Of a DNA stretch of 64,000 bases, positions 1 to 8,113 are shown piece after piece. The translations under genes and the position numbers were made by a program. Source of the stretch: Phenylobacterium sp. (GTDB lineage Bacteria; Pseudomonadota; Alphaproteobacteria; Caulobacterales; Caulobacteraceae); NCBI RefSeq assembly GCF_004297125.1, contig NZ_SCVD01000033.1, positions 62,001 through 126,000 on the forward strand, in the 5' to 3' direction. The notes under the pieces were generated by a model, which made no database searches, had not been told where the DNA came from, and was given only the letters and a program-made list of their open reading frames with translations. Position 1 is the stretch's first letter, and every line of letters begins with the position of its first letter.

Positions 1-243
1 ACGGTCTGGCGCCACCAGGCCATCAAGGCGCGGTACGTGACCTTCGACATCTACGGCTGCAACCGCGCGGGCTTCGCTCACAACGGCTGCGGGCTCGGCG
101 AAGTCGCGTTCCGGTCCACCGCCCTCGCGCCGCCCCCGACCGGCGCCGTCCCCGAACCCGGCGCCTGGGCCCTCATGATCCTGGGCTTCGGCGGCGTCGG
201 CGCGACGCTGCGCCGGCGGCGTCATAGCTTCGCGGCGGCCTAA
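1..243 (+). CDS. PEP-CTERM sorting domain protein, C-terminal part
   Basis: The reading frame is open from the first base, so the gene starts outside the window. The visible 80 residues end in a PEP-CTERM signal: a Val-Pro-Glu-Pro motif, Trp-Ala, a hydrophobic stretch (LMILGFGGVGA) and a basic tail of four arginines. In the family this tripartite tail directs secreted proteins to an exosortase-like sorting system and the cell surface. The variant with MILGFGGVG is common in Caulobacterales and Sphingomonads. The part upstream of the tail contains two cysteines (CNRAG, NGCG) and nothing I recognise, so the function of the mature protein is unknown. The stop overlaps the stop of the convergent dioxygenase gene by 4 bases. 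Confidence 0.8.
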   Translation, partial: TVWRHQAIKARYVTFDIYGCNRAGFAHNGCGLGEVAFRSTALAPPPTGAVPEPGAWALMILGFGGVGATLRRRRHSFAAA

Positions 244-908
244 CCCGCGTCGCCCCACTGACGGTGCAGGGAGGTCGCCACGTGGCTCAGCCGCGTGCGC
301 GCCTCCCACGTCAGCCGCTCGCCCTCCGCGGCGAGGATATCGTTCAGCTCGAACAGCAGCTCGCGGCCGTTGCGGTCGACGATGTCGCTCTCGATGAAGG
401 TGATGCCGCACAGGCGCTCGCCGCGGGTCACCGGGCGGACCTGATGGATGGTGGTCGAGGGATAGACCACCGCCCCGCCGGGCGCCGGCTTGAAATCCAC
501 CTCGCGGGTGCCGAGCCGCACCGACAGCTCGCCGCCGTCGTAGTCGCCGGGCTCGTTGAGGAAGATTGTGCAGGATAGGTCCGCCCGGATCGGCCGCCCG
601 CCGATGGGCAGGAAGGCGGCGTCGGCGTGGGCGCCGTAGTTCATCCCCGGCCGGTAGAGCGACAGCGCCGGGGGGGCCATCAGCTTCGGGAAGGCGAAGG
701 CCACGAAGCGCGGATTGCGGCTCAGGGCTGCGCGCAGGAGGCCGGAGGCGCGCTCGTGTTGGGGGTCGGAGAGATCGCCCTGCAGGTTGTTCTTCACCTG
801 GCTGTCGGGATTGGTGACCTTGCCGTCGACGAAGCGCAGGCGCGTGGCCAGCTGGCGCAGCTCGGCCACCTCGGCGGGGGTCAGCAGGTCGGGGATCTCG
901 CAGAACAT
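240..908 (-). CDS. Fe(II)/2-oxoglutarate dioxygenase, PiuC/YbiX (PKHD-type hydroxylase) family
   Basis: A 222-residue protein of the usual length for PKHD-type hydroxylases. The iron-binding facial triad is visible as His94-x-Asp96 (YGAHADAAF) and His155 (TTIHQVRPV), with the 2-oxoglutarate-binding Arg165 in the RGER motif. The N-terminal phrase starting MFCEIPDLLTPAE is typical of the family. PiuC proteins often sit beside TonB-dependent siderophore receptors and are linked to iron uptake. Here no receptor is adjacent on the visible side, although the partial PEP-CTERM gene limits the view. The exact substrate is unknown. It reads away from the Nudix/CorA pair but on the same strand, separated by only 9 bases from the Nudix stop, so it is probably read through from that unit. 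Confidence 0.88.
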   Translation of the reverse strand: MFCEIPDLLTPAEVAELRQLATRLRFVDGKVTNPDSQVKNNLQGDLSDPQHERASGLLRAALSRNPRFVAFAFPKLMAPPALSLYRPGMNYGAHADAAFLPIGGRPIRADLSCTIFLNEPGDYDGGELSVRLGTREVDFKPAPGGAVVYPSTTIHQVRPVTRGERLCGITFIESDIVDRNGRELLFELNDILAAEGERLTWEARTRLSHVATSLHRQWGDAG

Positions 909-917
909 CGCGCAGGC

Positions 918-1382
918 TTACCGGCGTAGAGCCAAGCGCTCAATCGCCTCCGCCAGGATCGCCCGCTGGCCCTTGTGGATCTTGACCGCGGCCGTGGCGG
1001 CGTCGAACCAGTCGGCGCGGTCGATCTCCGGGAAGGCCTGCCGGCGGCCGGTGTGCGGCGGCCACTCGATCTCGAAGGTGTTGCTGGCGATCCGGGAGAC
1101 GTCGAGATCGGCCTCGACCAGCCAGGCGTGGACCACCTTGCCGCTGGCTGCACAGGGCGTCAGGGGCTCGGGCTCGCCGTCGATCTCCAGGCCCAGCTCC
1201 TCGCGGAACTCGCGGCGCGCGGCGGCCCAGCCGTCTTCGTCCGCCTCCACCAGGCCCTTGGGGATCGACCAGCCCTCGGCGTCCTTCTTCGCCCAGTAGG
1301 GCCCGCCCGGATGGACCAGCAGGAACTCGGGTCCGCCGGGCCGCGGCCGCCAGGCCAGCACGCCCGCGCTGGCCACCGCCAT
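918..1382 (-). CDS. Nudix hydrolase
   Basis: A 154-residue Nudix protein. The full 23-residue Nudix box is present at residues 43-65: Gly43, Glu49, then Arg57-Glu58-x-x-Glu61-Glu62-x-Gly64, which bind the metal and catalyse hydrolysis of a nucleoside diphosphate linked to another group. The start at 1382 shares one base with the stop of the CorA-like gene (TGATG), so translation is probably coupled. A longer open frame extends upstream but runs through the transporter gene and is not used. The preceding WSIPKG motif is common in Nudix proteins annotated as DUF1811-free, NTP pyrophosphohydrolase-like enzymes. Substrate cannot be told from sequence. Confidence 0.88.
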   Translation of the reverse strand: MAVASAGVLAWRPRPGGPEFLLVHPGGPYWAKKDAEGWSIPKGLVEADEDGWAAARREFREELGLEIDGEPEPLTPCAASGKVVHAWLVEADLDVSRIASNTFEIEWPPHTGRRQAFPEIDRADWFDAATAAVKIHKGQRAILAEAIERLALRR

Positions 1383-2383
1383 CAGGGGAGCATCCCCATG
1401 CGCCGCAGCATCCAGAGCGCGGCGGCCACGATCGCCACGCACAGCACGCCGACCGTGACGAACCCCGTGGGCGAATGGGCGAACGGGATGCCCTCGACGT
1501 TCATGCCGAAGGCGCTGGCCACCAGGGTCGGCGGGATCAGCAGGGTGGAGATCACGGTCAGCGTCCGCATGCTGCGGTTGGTGGCGCTGGTGATCAGGGT
1601 GTCGACCTCTTCGTGCAGCAGCCGCCCCCGCTCCTGCAGGGCGCCAGCCTCGCGGTCCAGGTCCTCGACGGCGGAGATCAGGTCGGGCAGCCACTCGGCC
1701 AGCAGAGCCGCGCGGCGCGAACCGCGGCCGACGTGGACGCGGGTGAGCGCGCTCTTCAGGGCCTGCACCTCGCGGCGGTGGCGCGACAGGCTGCGGCGGA
1801 CAGGCGTGAGGCCGGTGTCGGCCAGGTCCTGCGGCTCGGTCAGGACATAGTCCTCGACCTCGGCCAGGGTGATCGCCAGGCCCTCGAACATCGTCTCCAG
1901 GCGGTCGACATAGTGCTCGATCAGCCGCGCCAGGGCGGCGGCCGGGCTCTCGAAGGCGACATGGCCGTCCACCTCGCGGCGCAAGTCGTCGACGGCCCGA
2001 AGCGCGTGCAGCCGGCCGGTGATCAGCCGCGAACCGTCCAGGGCGAAGACCAAGCGCCCTTCGCCCTGCGCCTGTCCGGCCAGGTCCCGCTCCAGGTCGG
2101 GCAGGACGCCGAACACCCAGCCGCCTGCCTGTTCGATATGCACGCGGGTCTCGCGCTGGACGAACAGCTCGCGGGCGTCGACCGGGAGGCCGGGCACCTT
2201 GTCCAGCAGCAGCTTGGAGCGCAGGTCGCCCAGCGCCAGGTGCAGCCAGGTCCAGGCGCCGTCCGCCTCCCGGGCGAATTGCGGTTCGGGCTCTGGCACC
2301 GCACGGCCCGCGTCGAACCGATAGGCGTAGAGCAGGCCCGAGCGGGGACCGACCAGATCCTCGAGGTTCTGGATCAGGCTCAT
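1382..2383 (-). CDS. CorA/ZntB-family metal ion transporter
   Basis: A 333-residue member of the CorA superfamily. The N-terminal two thirds is a soluble, charged, helical cytoplasmic domain. The C-terminus has the family-defining Gly-Met-Asn motif (residues 293-295, in SAFGMNVEG) between two membrane helices (about 262-290 and 308-326). The short N-terminus and the sequence following the GMN motif, without the acidic MPEL-type loop of magnesium CorA, resemble ZntB-type zinc transporters, but the metal cannot be decided from sequence. It is translationally coupled to the downstream Nudix gene. It lies 27 bases after the stop of the prolyl oligopeptidase gene on the same strand. Confidence 0.88.
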   Translation of the reverse strand: MSLIQNLEDLVGPRSGLLYAYRFDAGRAVPEPEPQFAREADGAWTWLHLALGDLRSKLLLDKVPGLPVDARELFVQRETRVHIEQAGGWVFGVLPDLERDLAGQAQGEGRLVFALDGSRLITGRLHALRAVDDLRREVDGHVAFESPAAALARLIEHYVDRLETMFEGLAITLAEVEDYVLTEPQDLADTGLTPVRRSLSRHRREVQALKSALTRVHVGRGSRRAALLAEWLPDLISAVEDLDREAGALQERGRLLHEEVDTLITSATNRSMRTLTVISTLLIPPTLVASAFGMNVEGIPFAHSPTGFVTVGVLCVAIVAAALWMLRRMGMLP

Positions 2384-2410
2384 CCGCCCCTCCCCCTTCG
2401 ACGGACGCCC

Positions 2411-4504
2411 TCAGTCCATCAGCCGCTGCTGCAGGTAGGTGTACTCCAACGCCTGGCGCATGGCCCGCTCGTTGAGGTTGGCCGCGGCCGCATGGCCGCC
2501 GTCGATGTTCTCGTAATAGAGGAAGTCGTAGCCGTATTCCTTCATACGCGCGGCCGCCTTGCGGGCGTGGGCCGGATGCACCCGGTCGTCCTTGGTGGAC
2601 GTCTCGATGAACACCCGCGGATAGGGCTGGCCGGGCTTCAGATTCTGGTACGGCGAATAGGTCATCAGCATCGCGCGTTCCTCCGGGACCTTGGGGTCGC
2701 CGTACTCGCCGATCCAGGAGGCGCCCGCGCCGATGTGGTCGTAGCCGATCATGTCGAACAGCGGCACCTGGATGACGATGGCGTTGTAGAGCTCCGGATG
2801 CTTGGTCAGCGCCACGCCCATCAGCAGGCCGCCGTTGGAGCCGCCCATGATCCCGAGCTTCTTCGGGTTGGTGATCTTCCGGGCGATCAGGTCCTCGGAG
2901 ACCGCGAAGAAGTCGTCATAGACGCGCATGCGGTTCAGCTTCAGGCCGGCGTTGTGCCAGCGCGGCCCGAACTCGCCGCCGCCGCGGATGTTGGCGACCA
3001 CGAAGACGCCGCCCTTCTCCAGCCACAGCTTGCCGATCGCGCCGGAATAGGCGGGCGACTGGCTGACCAGGAAACCACCGTAGGCGTTGAGCAAGGTCGG
3101 GTTGGTCCCGTCCAGCTTCATGCCCTTCGCGTGGACCACGAAGTACGGGACCTTGGTTCCGTCCTTGGAGACGGCCCAGTGCTGTTCGACGGCGAACTTC
3201 GAGGCGTCGAAGCGGTCCGGCAGGGTGCGGAGCTGGTCGGACTTGCCGCTGGATGCGTCGGCCAGCCACTGGCTGTTCGGCGTCAGGAAGCTCGCCACAT
3301 TGACGATCAGCCTGTCATCAGCGTCGGAGGCCGAGGCGATGCCGATGGTGGAATCCTTCGGCAGGTCCAGCCTGGCCGAGGTCCAGGTCCCGCCCTTGCG
3401 CTGGAAGCTGAGGACCTGGCCCTTCACGTTGTCGAGCAGCGAGACGACCAGCCGGGTCTTCGTCGTCGCCACCTGTTCGACACTCTGGGTCTCGGTGGGC
3501 CGCAGGACCAGGCTGGGCGCCAGGGCGTCCGGCTTGGCCCTGACGGCGGCCAGGTCGAAGTCGACGAGGTCGCCCTCCTTCATCCCCCGGGCCGCCCAAT
3601 CCTCCTCGAGGCTGACGATCAGCCGGCCGTCGAGGTAGCCTTGGATCGAGGACTTTTTCGGCAGGTCCAGCCGCAGCGGCCGGTCGCCGGCCAGCAGGTA
3701 GTATTCGGCGTTGAAGGTGTCCAAGGGCCGCTGGATCACCACGGCCTGCACCTTGCCGGCCGCATCGCGCAGCACGATCGGCTGGACGCCGTAGCCGCCG
3801 TCCTCCCTGGTCCCGCTGAACACCTGCTTCGCCGCCGACAGCGGCTGGCCGCGCTTCAGGATCTTCGCGATGAAGGGATAGCCCGAGGTGGTGACGTCGG
3901 CCTTGGTCCAGTCGGTGACCAAGAACAGGGTGTCCTTGTCGATCCAGTCGAACCGGTGCTTGCCTTCGGATAGCTTGAAGCCGCCCTCGACGAACTTGCC
4001 GGTGGCCGTGTCGAACTCGCGGACCTCGACGGCGTCCTTGCCGCCGTTGGACAGGCTGACCAGGCAGTAGCGTTCGTCGGGCCGTAGGCAGTCGGCGCCC
4101 TTCCAGACCCAGTTGGCGTTCTCGGCCTTCGACAGGGCGTCGATGTCCAGGATCGTCCGCCACTCGGGAGCGCCGGTGCGATAGCTGTCCAGGCTGGCGG
4201 TGCGCCAGATCCCGCGGACGTGCTCGGCGTCCTGCCAGTAGTCGCGCAGGGCGCCGTCGCCGCCGAAGTCGACGTTCGGGATGCGGTCCTTGGCCGTGGC
4301 GATCTTCAGGGCGTCGGCATAGAGGCCGGCATAGCGTGGATCGTTCTGGAGCTGAGGCAGCGAGCGGGCGTTCTCGGCCTTGGCCCAATCCAGCGCCCGG
4401 GCGCCCTCGATCTCCTCCATCCACGCGTACGGATCGTCGTCAGGCGCCGTGGCCCCCATCAGAAACACTCCCGCCAAGAGGGTCGCCACTAAGCGCATCT
4501 TCAT
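2411..4504 (-). CDS. Prolyl oligopeptidase family serine peptidase (S9A), exported
   Basis: A 697-residue serine peptidase. Residues 1-20 (MKMRLVATLLAGVFLMGATA) form a signal peptide, which fixes the start at 4504. The open frame further upstream runs through the TetR gene and is not coding. A seven-bladed propeller region (about 30-420) precedes an alpha/beta hydrolase domain with the nucleophile in GGSNGG (Ser556), the acid in the KDDRVHP segment (Asp639 or Asp640) and the histidine in DGGH (His671). This order and spacing match prolyl oligopeptidases, which cut short peptides after proline. An export signal places it in the periplasm. It is a common gene in Caulobacterales, which carry many S9 peptidases. 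Confidence 0.92.
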   Translation of the reverse strand: MKMRLVATLLAGVFLMGATAPDDDPYAWMEEIEGARALDWAKAENARSLPQLQNDPRYAGLYADALKIATAKDRIPNVDFGGDGALRDYWQDAEHVRGIWRTASLDSYRTGAPEWRTILDIDALSKAENANWVWKGADCLRPDERYCLVSLSNGGKDAVEVREFDTATGKFVEGGFKLSEGKHRFDWIDKDTLFLVTDWTKADVTTSGYPFIAKILKRGQPLSAAKQVFSGTREDGGYGVQPIVLRDAAGKVQAVVIQRPLDTFNAEYYLLAGDRPLRLDLPKKSSIQGYLDGRLIVSLEEDWAARGMKEGDLVDFDLAAVRAKPDALAPSLVLRPTETQSVEQVATTKTRLVVSLLDNVKGQVLSFQRKGGTWTSARLDLPKDSTIGIASASDADDRLIVNVASFLTPNSQWLADASSGKSDQLRTLPDRFDASKFAVEQHWAVSKDGTKVPYFVVHAKGMKLDGTNPTLLNAYGGFLVSQSPAYSGAIGKLWLEKGGVFVVANIRGGGEFGPRWHNAGLKLNRMRVYDDFFAVSEDLIARKITNPKKLGIMGGSNGGLLMGVALTKHPELYNAIVIQVPLFDMIGYDHIGAGASWIGEYGDPKVPEERAMLMTYSPYQNLKPGQPYPRVFIETSTKDDRVHPAHARKAAARMKEYGYDFLYYENIDGGHAAAANLNERAMRQALEYTYLQQRLMD

Positions 4505-4559
4505 GGTCTTGCACCCCGACTGAACCAGGTCGCGATAGAGAGCGAACCCTGCGCCGACC

Positions 4560-5180
4560 TCAAGCGGTTTCCTGGATCGCCAGCAGACGGGCGGCGGCTT
4601 CGGCGACCACTTGCCTCGCTTCGGCGGGCGACAGCCCGTGGCCCGTCCGCAGGAGGTCCCACCCCTCTCCGCTCGCCACGGCGTCGAGGGCGGCGACGCG
4701 CCGACGACGCGCCCCCGACTCGAACCGATCGAGCTCGACGGCGAACACCCGCGCGATCTGGTCGCGCGAGGCCTGACGTCCATAGTCCCGGGCCAGCATC
4801 AGGGCGGCCGAGGCCGGTTGCAGCGCGGCGGCGCGGCGCAACGGGGCCAGCTCTTCGTTGGCCAGTTCGCGCTGGATGGCGAAGTCCCGGACGCGGGCGG
4901 CGAAGTCACCGCCCAGATCGATCGGCGTGAGCAGCCCGACCACCCGGGCCGTCGCCCGCCGGGCCATATCCCGATGCAGGTCCTCCCGGCTCGGGAAATG
5001 GACATAGAACGATCGCAGCGAGACGCCCGCCCGCGCCGCGATGTCCGCGGCGCTGGGCTCCGCGTCGCCCTCCCGGATCAGGCCGTACAACGCCCCCACC
5101 AGCCGCTCGCGGGTGCGCCGGGAGCGGGCCGCCCGACCGTCGGGCGGCAGGTCGGTGCTGGTGACGGCGGTGCGGGCCAC
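4560..5180 (-). CDS. TetR/AcrR family transcriptional regulator
   Basis: About 206 residues if the GTG at 5180 is the start, which lies 5 bases after the stop of the upstream lipoprotein gene and just behind a GAGGG sequence. The N-terminal helix-turn-helix spans about residues 25-68 and contains the TetR signature AARAGVSLRSFYVHFPSRED. The C-terminal ligand domain is Ala/Arg-rich and not assignable. The gene follows the propeller lipoprotein in the same transcription unit, and a 27-base palindrome lies in front of that unit. Autoregulated control of the pair by this protein is the natural inference. The start codon is uncertain because a longer frame reaches back into the neighbouring gene. 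Confidence 0.85.
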   Translation of the reverse strand: MARTAVTSTDLPPDGRAARSRRTRERLVGALYGLIREGDAEPSAADIAARAGVSLRSFYVHFPSREDLHRDMARRATARVVGLLTPIDLGGDFAARVRDFAIQRELANEELAPLRRAAALQPASAALMLARDYGRQASRDQIARVFAVELDRFESGARRRRVAALDAVASGEGWDLLRTGHGLSPAEARQVVAEAAARLLAIQETA

Positions 5181-5184
5181 ACCC

Positions 5185-6468
5185 TCATCTAGCGCGCTTC
5201 GGCCCGGCGCGGAACGCGAACAGCTGGCCCCGTATGGTGGGGACATAGACCGTGCCGTCCTGCCCCACCGTCGTGCCCACGGTGAAGACGGTGGTCCCGG
5301 GCAGGCGCTCGCGGTCGAGGATCGCGCCGGTCCGCGTATCGACCACCAGCAGGTCGTTCGCGCGCCCCCCGGCGTCGACCGCGGCGTAGGCCCGCCCGCC
5401 TGCGGCCTGCGTCGGCACGCCGCGATTCACCAGGGCGTCGTTGCGCCAGAGAAGCTCGGCCGAGGCGCCCTGGTCCTTCACGGCCAACAGGCCGCCCCGT
5501 CCGCCGCCCGAAGGCATGATGATCCCATCCGGCGATGTCGACGGGCTGCCGCCGGACTCGAAGCCGATCGGGAAGCTCCAGATGTCACGGCCCGTGGCGG
5601 CGTCCAGAGCGTGCAGGCCGCCCGCGTTGTCGGTCAGATAGACGCGCGAGCCGTCCGCCGAGATGTCCGGGCTGGACGCGCTGCCGCTAGGCAGGCTTTC
5701 GTTGACCCAGAGCGGGGTGATCGTCGTGACGACCCCCTCCTCGATCCGCATGGCGCGGATGCCGGCGCTGGCGGCGCCGGGAGTCCAGTAGGTGAAGAAC
5801 AGGCGGCCCGTGGAGAGGTCGATGGCCGGTGTGTTCGCGCTCGGGCACTCCGGCAGGCCACGCATGCACGCCCGCCCGCCCTTCGAAGGGTCGAAGCCGG
5901 CCCCCGGGGTCAGCTCGACCGGCGTCATCACCGGCTCCCCGGTGTCGCGTCGCAGGACGTAGATGCGGCCGATGTGGGTGATGAACACCAGCCGGCCCTT
6001 CGGCGTGAACTGGGCGGACAGTGGAAAGCCTACGATCGGCGTCTTCCAGAGGAGCTTTCCATCCGGCGCGTAGGCGCGCATGGCGGTTCCGTCCGCCAGG
6101 AAAGCCCGCCCCTGCCCGTCGATCAGGGGCGACGAGGCGATGGCGTAGGCGTCCAGCTCGCGGTCGCACCAAAGGGTCTTGCCGGTATGAGGGTCCAGAA
6201 CGTGCAGCCGGCAGTCCGCTCCACCCGTGGTGACATACAGGCGGCCATCCGGCCCCGCGGTGACGCCCAGGTTGATGGCGCCCGGAAAGTCGCGGCTCCA
6301 GGCCAGGGCGAGGTCGTCGCCCACCGACACCGGAGAAAAGTCGCTGTTCGCCGCATCCGCGTGCACCGCCGACCAACCCGGCCCGTAGGCCGGGGGCGTG
6401 GCCGCGCACCCACCGATGAGGGCCGACGCCAGCAGCACGCCTAGAGCCAGGTTCCGGCCACCGTTCAT
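5185..6468 (-). CDS. PQQ-binding-like beta-propeller lipoprotein
   Basis: A 427-residue exported protein. The start at 6468 has a good AGGAAG ribosome site 7 bases upstream. A hydrophobic signal (LALGVLLASALIGGC) ends in a cysteine suitable for lipidation. The rest is built of repeated blades with the PQQ-repeat pattern, such as GRLYVTTG, HVLDPHTGKTLW, HALDAATGRDIW and VVDTRTGAILDRE. Such proteins resemble the propeller of quinoprotein dehydrogenases and BamB. The usual PQQ-dehydrogenase calcium and active-site motifs and a haem site are not seen, so it is probably not an enzyme of that class. It is followed by a TetR gene and preceded by a strong palindrome, which suggests that it is inducible. 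The ligand is unknown. Confidence 0.85.
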   Translation of the reverse strand: MNGGRNLALGVLLASALIGGCAATPPAYGPGWSAVHADAANSDFSPVSVGDDLALAWSRDFPGAINLGVTAGPDGRLYVTTGGADCRLHVLDPHTGKTLWCDRELDAYAIASSPLIDGQGRAFLADGTAMRAYAPDGKLLWKTPIVGFPLSAQFTPKGRLVFITHIGRIYVLRRDTGEPVMTPVELTPGAGFDPSKGGRACMRGLPECPSANTPAIDLSTGRLFFTYWTPGAASAGIRAMRIEEGVVTTITPLWVNESLPSGSASSPDISADGSRVYLTDNAGGLHALDAATGRDIWSFPIGFESGGSPSTSPDGIIMPSGGGRGGLLAVKDQGASAELLWRNDALVNRGVPTQAAGGRAYAAVDAGGRANDLLVVDTRTGAILDRERLPGTTVFTVGTTVGQDGTVYVPTIRGQLFAFRAGPKRAR

Positions 6469-6477
6469 TACCCGCTT

Positions 6478-6504
6478 CCTATTTGCACTCGGTATGCAAA
6501 TAGG
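6478..6504. promoter_or_regulatory. Probable TetR operator in front of the propeller lipoprotein-tetR unit
   Basis: A perfect inverted repeat with 10-base arms, CCTATTTGCA and TGCAAATAGG, separated by 7 bases (CTCGGTA). It ends 9 bases before the ATG at 6468 and includes the only AT-rich sequence of the area, so it should overlap the promoter of the leftward unit. Size and symmetry suit a TetR dimer or dimer pair. That the regulator is the one encoded at 4560-5180 is inferred from position. Confidence 0.7.
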
Positions 6505-6523
6505 GTTCGCGACGGCGACGCTG

Positions 6524-6673
6524 TCAACCGCGCCGTTCGCGCCAAATGCGCTGCGCAAGCGCAGGCCGTACGAGGAACAGCCCGGCCCAGACGACGCGGG
6601 CCACGGCGCGGCGGATGCGGCGGCTCGGGCGGTACTCGTTTTCGAAGACCTGGGCGTAGTCGAAGGTGGTCAC
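6524..6673 (-). CDS. Small basic protein of unknown function (49 residues)
   Basis: A short open frame starting at GTG 6673 behind a clear AGGAGAG ribosome site 6 bases upstream. The product has a polar N-terminus (VTTFDYAQVFENEY), an arginine-rich centre, a hydrophobic stretch (VVWAGLFLVRPALA) and a basic end. It may be an amphipathic or membrane-associated peptide. It lies 46 bases after the stop of the WYL regulator on the same strand and ends before the palindrome of the next unit, so it could be the last gene of the WYL unit. I do not recognise a family. Coding status rests on the ribosome site and position only. Confidence 0.5.
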   Translation of the reverse strand: MTTFDYAQVFENEYRPSRRIRRAVARVVWAGLFLVRPALAQRIWRERRG

Positions 6674-6719
6674 GGCGGCTCTCCTGATCTGATGGAGAGA
6701 CCTTTCGCCCCTGGGTACG

Positions 6720-7706
6720 TCAGTTCCGGACGTGGGCCTTCACGGCAACAGCCAGCTCTCCGGCCATCATCGCCTTCAGGGCCGGCGGCGCGACGATCTC
6801 GATCTTGTCGCCCCAGGTGAAGAGGTGCCACGCCAGTTCGCGCATGCCGCTGGCCCGGAAGCGGACGATGACCCCGCCGTCCGCCTGCTCCTCGACCTTC
6901 TGGCGGGCATGGAAGCGCCAGCGCAGCCCGTCGTCCCGGCCCTGCGGCAGGACCCGGAGCACCACGTCCTCGGTGTCGTCCTGGTAGATGCCGAAGCTTT
7001 CGTCGGCGTAGGCCTGCAGCGAGAAATCCTCGGGCGGGGCGCCCGGCGCGCCGGTGACCTCGACCTCGGAGATGCGGTCCAGGCGCCAGTTGCGGGGGCC
7101 GGTGCCGGCGCCGACCTCCTCGGCCACCAGATAGTTCGAGCGGCCGAACAGGATACCGTAGGGCGTGACCTCCCGCGTCCGGCCAGGCGTCGAGCCGCCC
7201 TCGTAGCGGAAGCGCAGGGTGGACATCGCCTTCAGCGCGCCCCGCACGGCGGCCAGCACGCTTTCCTCCTCGAACGGCCTGGGGCCGGCGGTGACGGCGA
7301 TCGTCTCGGCCTGCAGCAGCGCCTCCAGGTCGGGCGCCAGCCTGCGCCGCGCGGCCGCGCGGGTGGCCGACATGACCTTCTGCTCCAGCGACCGCAGGGC
7401 CGCGGCGCGGCCGGCCAGGCCTTGGCGATCCATCAGCTCCGCGGCGGCGGAAAGCGCGACCAGCTCCTCCGGCGTCGGCGCCTGGAAGAGGCCGTCGAGG
7501 CCGGACGGAATGCGGAAGCGCCGGGTAGGCGGATCGTCCACCACCTCCATCTGCGGGAACATCTCCCAGACGGCGTCGCGCATCCGCTCGGCGGTGCGCC
7601 GGCCCACGAGGAGGCGGTCGGCCATCTCGTCCAGCGTCAAGCCCTCGGCGCTGCCGGCCAGCATCCGCGCCAGTTCGAGCAGCCGGGCCCCTTTTTCGTG
7701 CCGCAT
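6720..7706 (-). CDS. WYL-domain transcriptional regulator (HTH-WYL)
   Basis: A 328-residue regulator. An N-terminal winged helix (residues 1-60, LELARMLAGSAEGLTLDEMADRL) resembles the HTH_11/DeoR-like domain of WYL proteins. A linker domain follows, then a WYL-type Sm-fold domain (about 150-225), where the family triad is replaced by the sequence around RSNYLVAEE, and a C-terminal WCX extension. WYL proteins sense single-stranded DNA or nucleotides and control defence or stress genes in several groups. It has a good AGGAAA ribosome site and is divergent from a small gene across a 24-base palindrome, suggesting local autoregulation. No defence genes lie beside it, so a DNA-damage or phage role is only possible, not shown. 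Confidence 0.87.
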   Translation of the reverse strand: MRHEKGARLLELARMLAGSAEGLTLDEMADRLLVGRRTAERMRDAVWEMFPQMEVVDDPPTRRFRIPSGLDGLFQAPTPEELVALSAAAELMDRQGLAGRAAALRSLEQKVMSATRAAARRRLAPDLEALLQAETIAVTAGPRPFEEESVLAAVRGALKAMSTLRFRYEGGSTPGRTREVTPYGILFGRSNYLVAEEVGAGTGPRNWRLDRISEVEVTGAPGAPPEDFSLQAYADESFGIYQDDTEDVVLRVLPQGRDDGLRWRFHARQKVEEQADGGVIVRFRASGMRELAWHLFTWGDKIEIVAPPALKAMMAGELAVAVKAHVRN

Positions 7707-7722
7707 GATTTCCTGCGTCCGT

Positions 7723-7746
7723 TTTTGTCGTATCGATCAGACAAAA
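7723..7746. promoter_or_regulatory. Palindromic operator between the WYL regulator and a divergent gene
   Basis: The palindrome TTTTGTCnnATCGATnnGACAAAA: 24 bases in which 10 of 12 pairs are symmetric, centred on ATCGAT. It lies 17 bases upstream of the WYL start and 35 bases upstream of the start of the small gene on the other strand. It is AT-rich in a GC-rich background. Control of both genes by the WYL protein is inferred from position and symmetry. Confidence 0.6.
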
Positions 7747-7780
7747 CCAGAACCATCGAAACCCCGCAAGGACCAAATCG

Positions 7781-8113
7781 ATGGCCACCCGCTTCCAGCC
7801 CCGCCGCCGTCCCGACCGGTTCAGCCCGGCGCGCTTCAGTCCCCGCCCCGTCCAGGCGCCGCAGCCGATCCGCCCGCCGCTGCCGCCGGCGGCGGTGATC
7901 GACGCCGTGCTGCGCTTCCATGACGTGGAAGTGGATCAGGGCGGGCAACGCACCCTGCTCCGGCTCTCGGAGCGCGCGCTGCGCGAGCCTCAGGTCGCGG
8001 CCGCCCTGGGCGCCGACGCCCGCCGCGCCGCCAACATCGCCATCCTGTGGAACGAGCGGGAGAGCGAGATCATCCGCGTGCTAGAAGGTAACGACGCGCG
8101 GATCGCGGCCTAA
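7781..8113 (+). CDS. Conserved-looking hypothetical protein, 110 residues
   Basis: The frame starts at ATG 7781 behind an AAGGA sequence. The first 37 residues are proline- and arginine-rich and probably disordered. The rest (about 38-105, VIDAVLRFHDVEVDQGG to RVLEGNDARIAA) is predicted helical, with an Arg-Glu-rich face. There are no cysteines, export signal or membrane helix. It is divergent from the WYL regulator and shares the palindrome with it. Its stop interlocks with the stop of the DUF6285 gene. I do not recognise a family. A nucleic-acid-binding role would fit the basic composition but is speculation. Confidence 0.6.
   Translation: MATRFQPRRRPDRFSPARFSPRPVQAPQPIRPPLPPAAVIDAVLRFHDVEVDQGGQRTLLRLSERALREPQVAAALGADARRAANIAILWNERESEIIRVLEGNDARIAA

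Noticed and set aside
1475..3973. An 832-codon open frame on the plus strand across the CorA and peptidase genes
   Set aside because: It is antisense to two well-supported genes, is full of Arg/Gly/Val/Gln low-complexity sequence and lacks any motif, so it is a GC-rich shadow frame.
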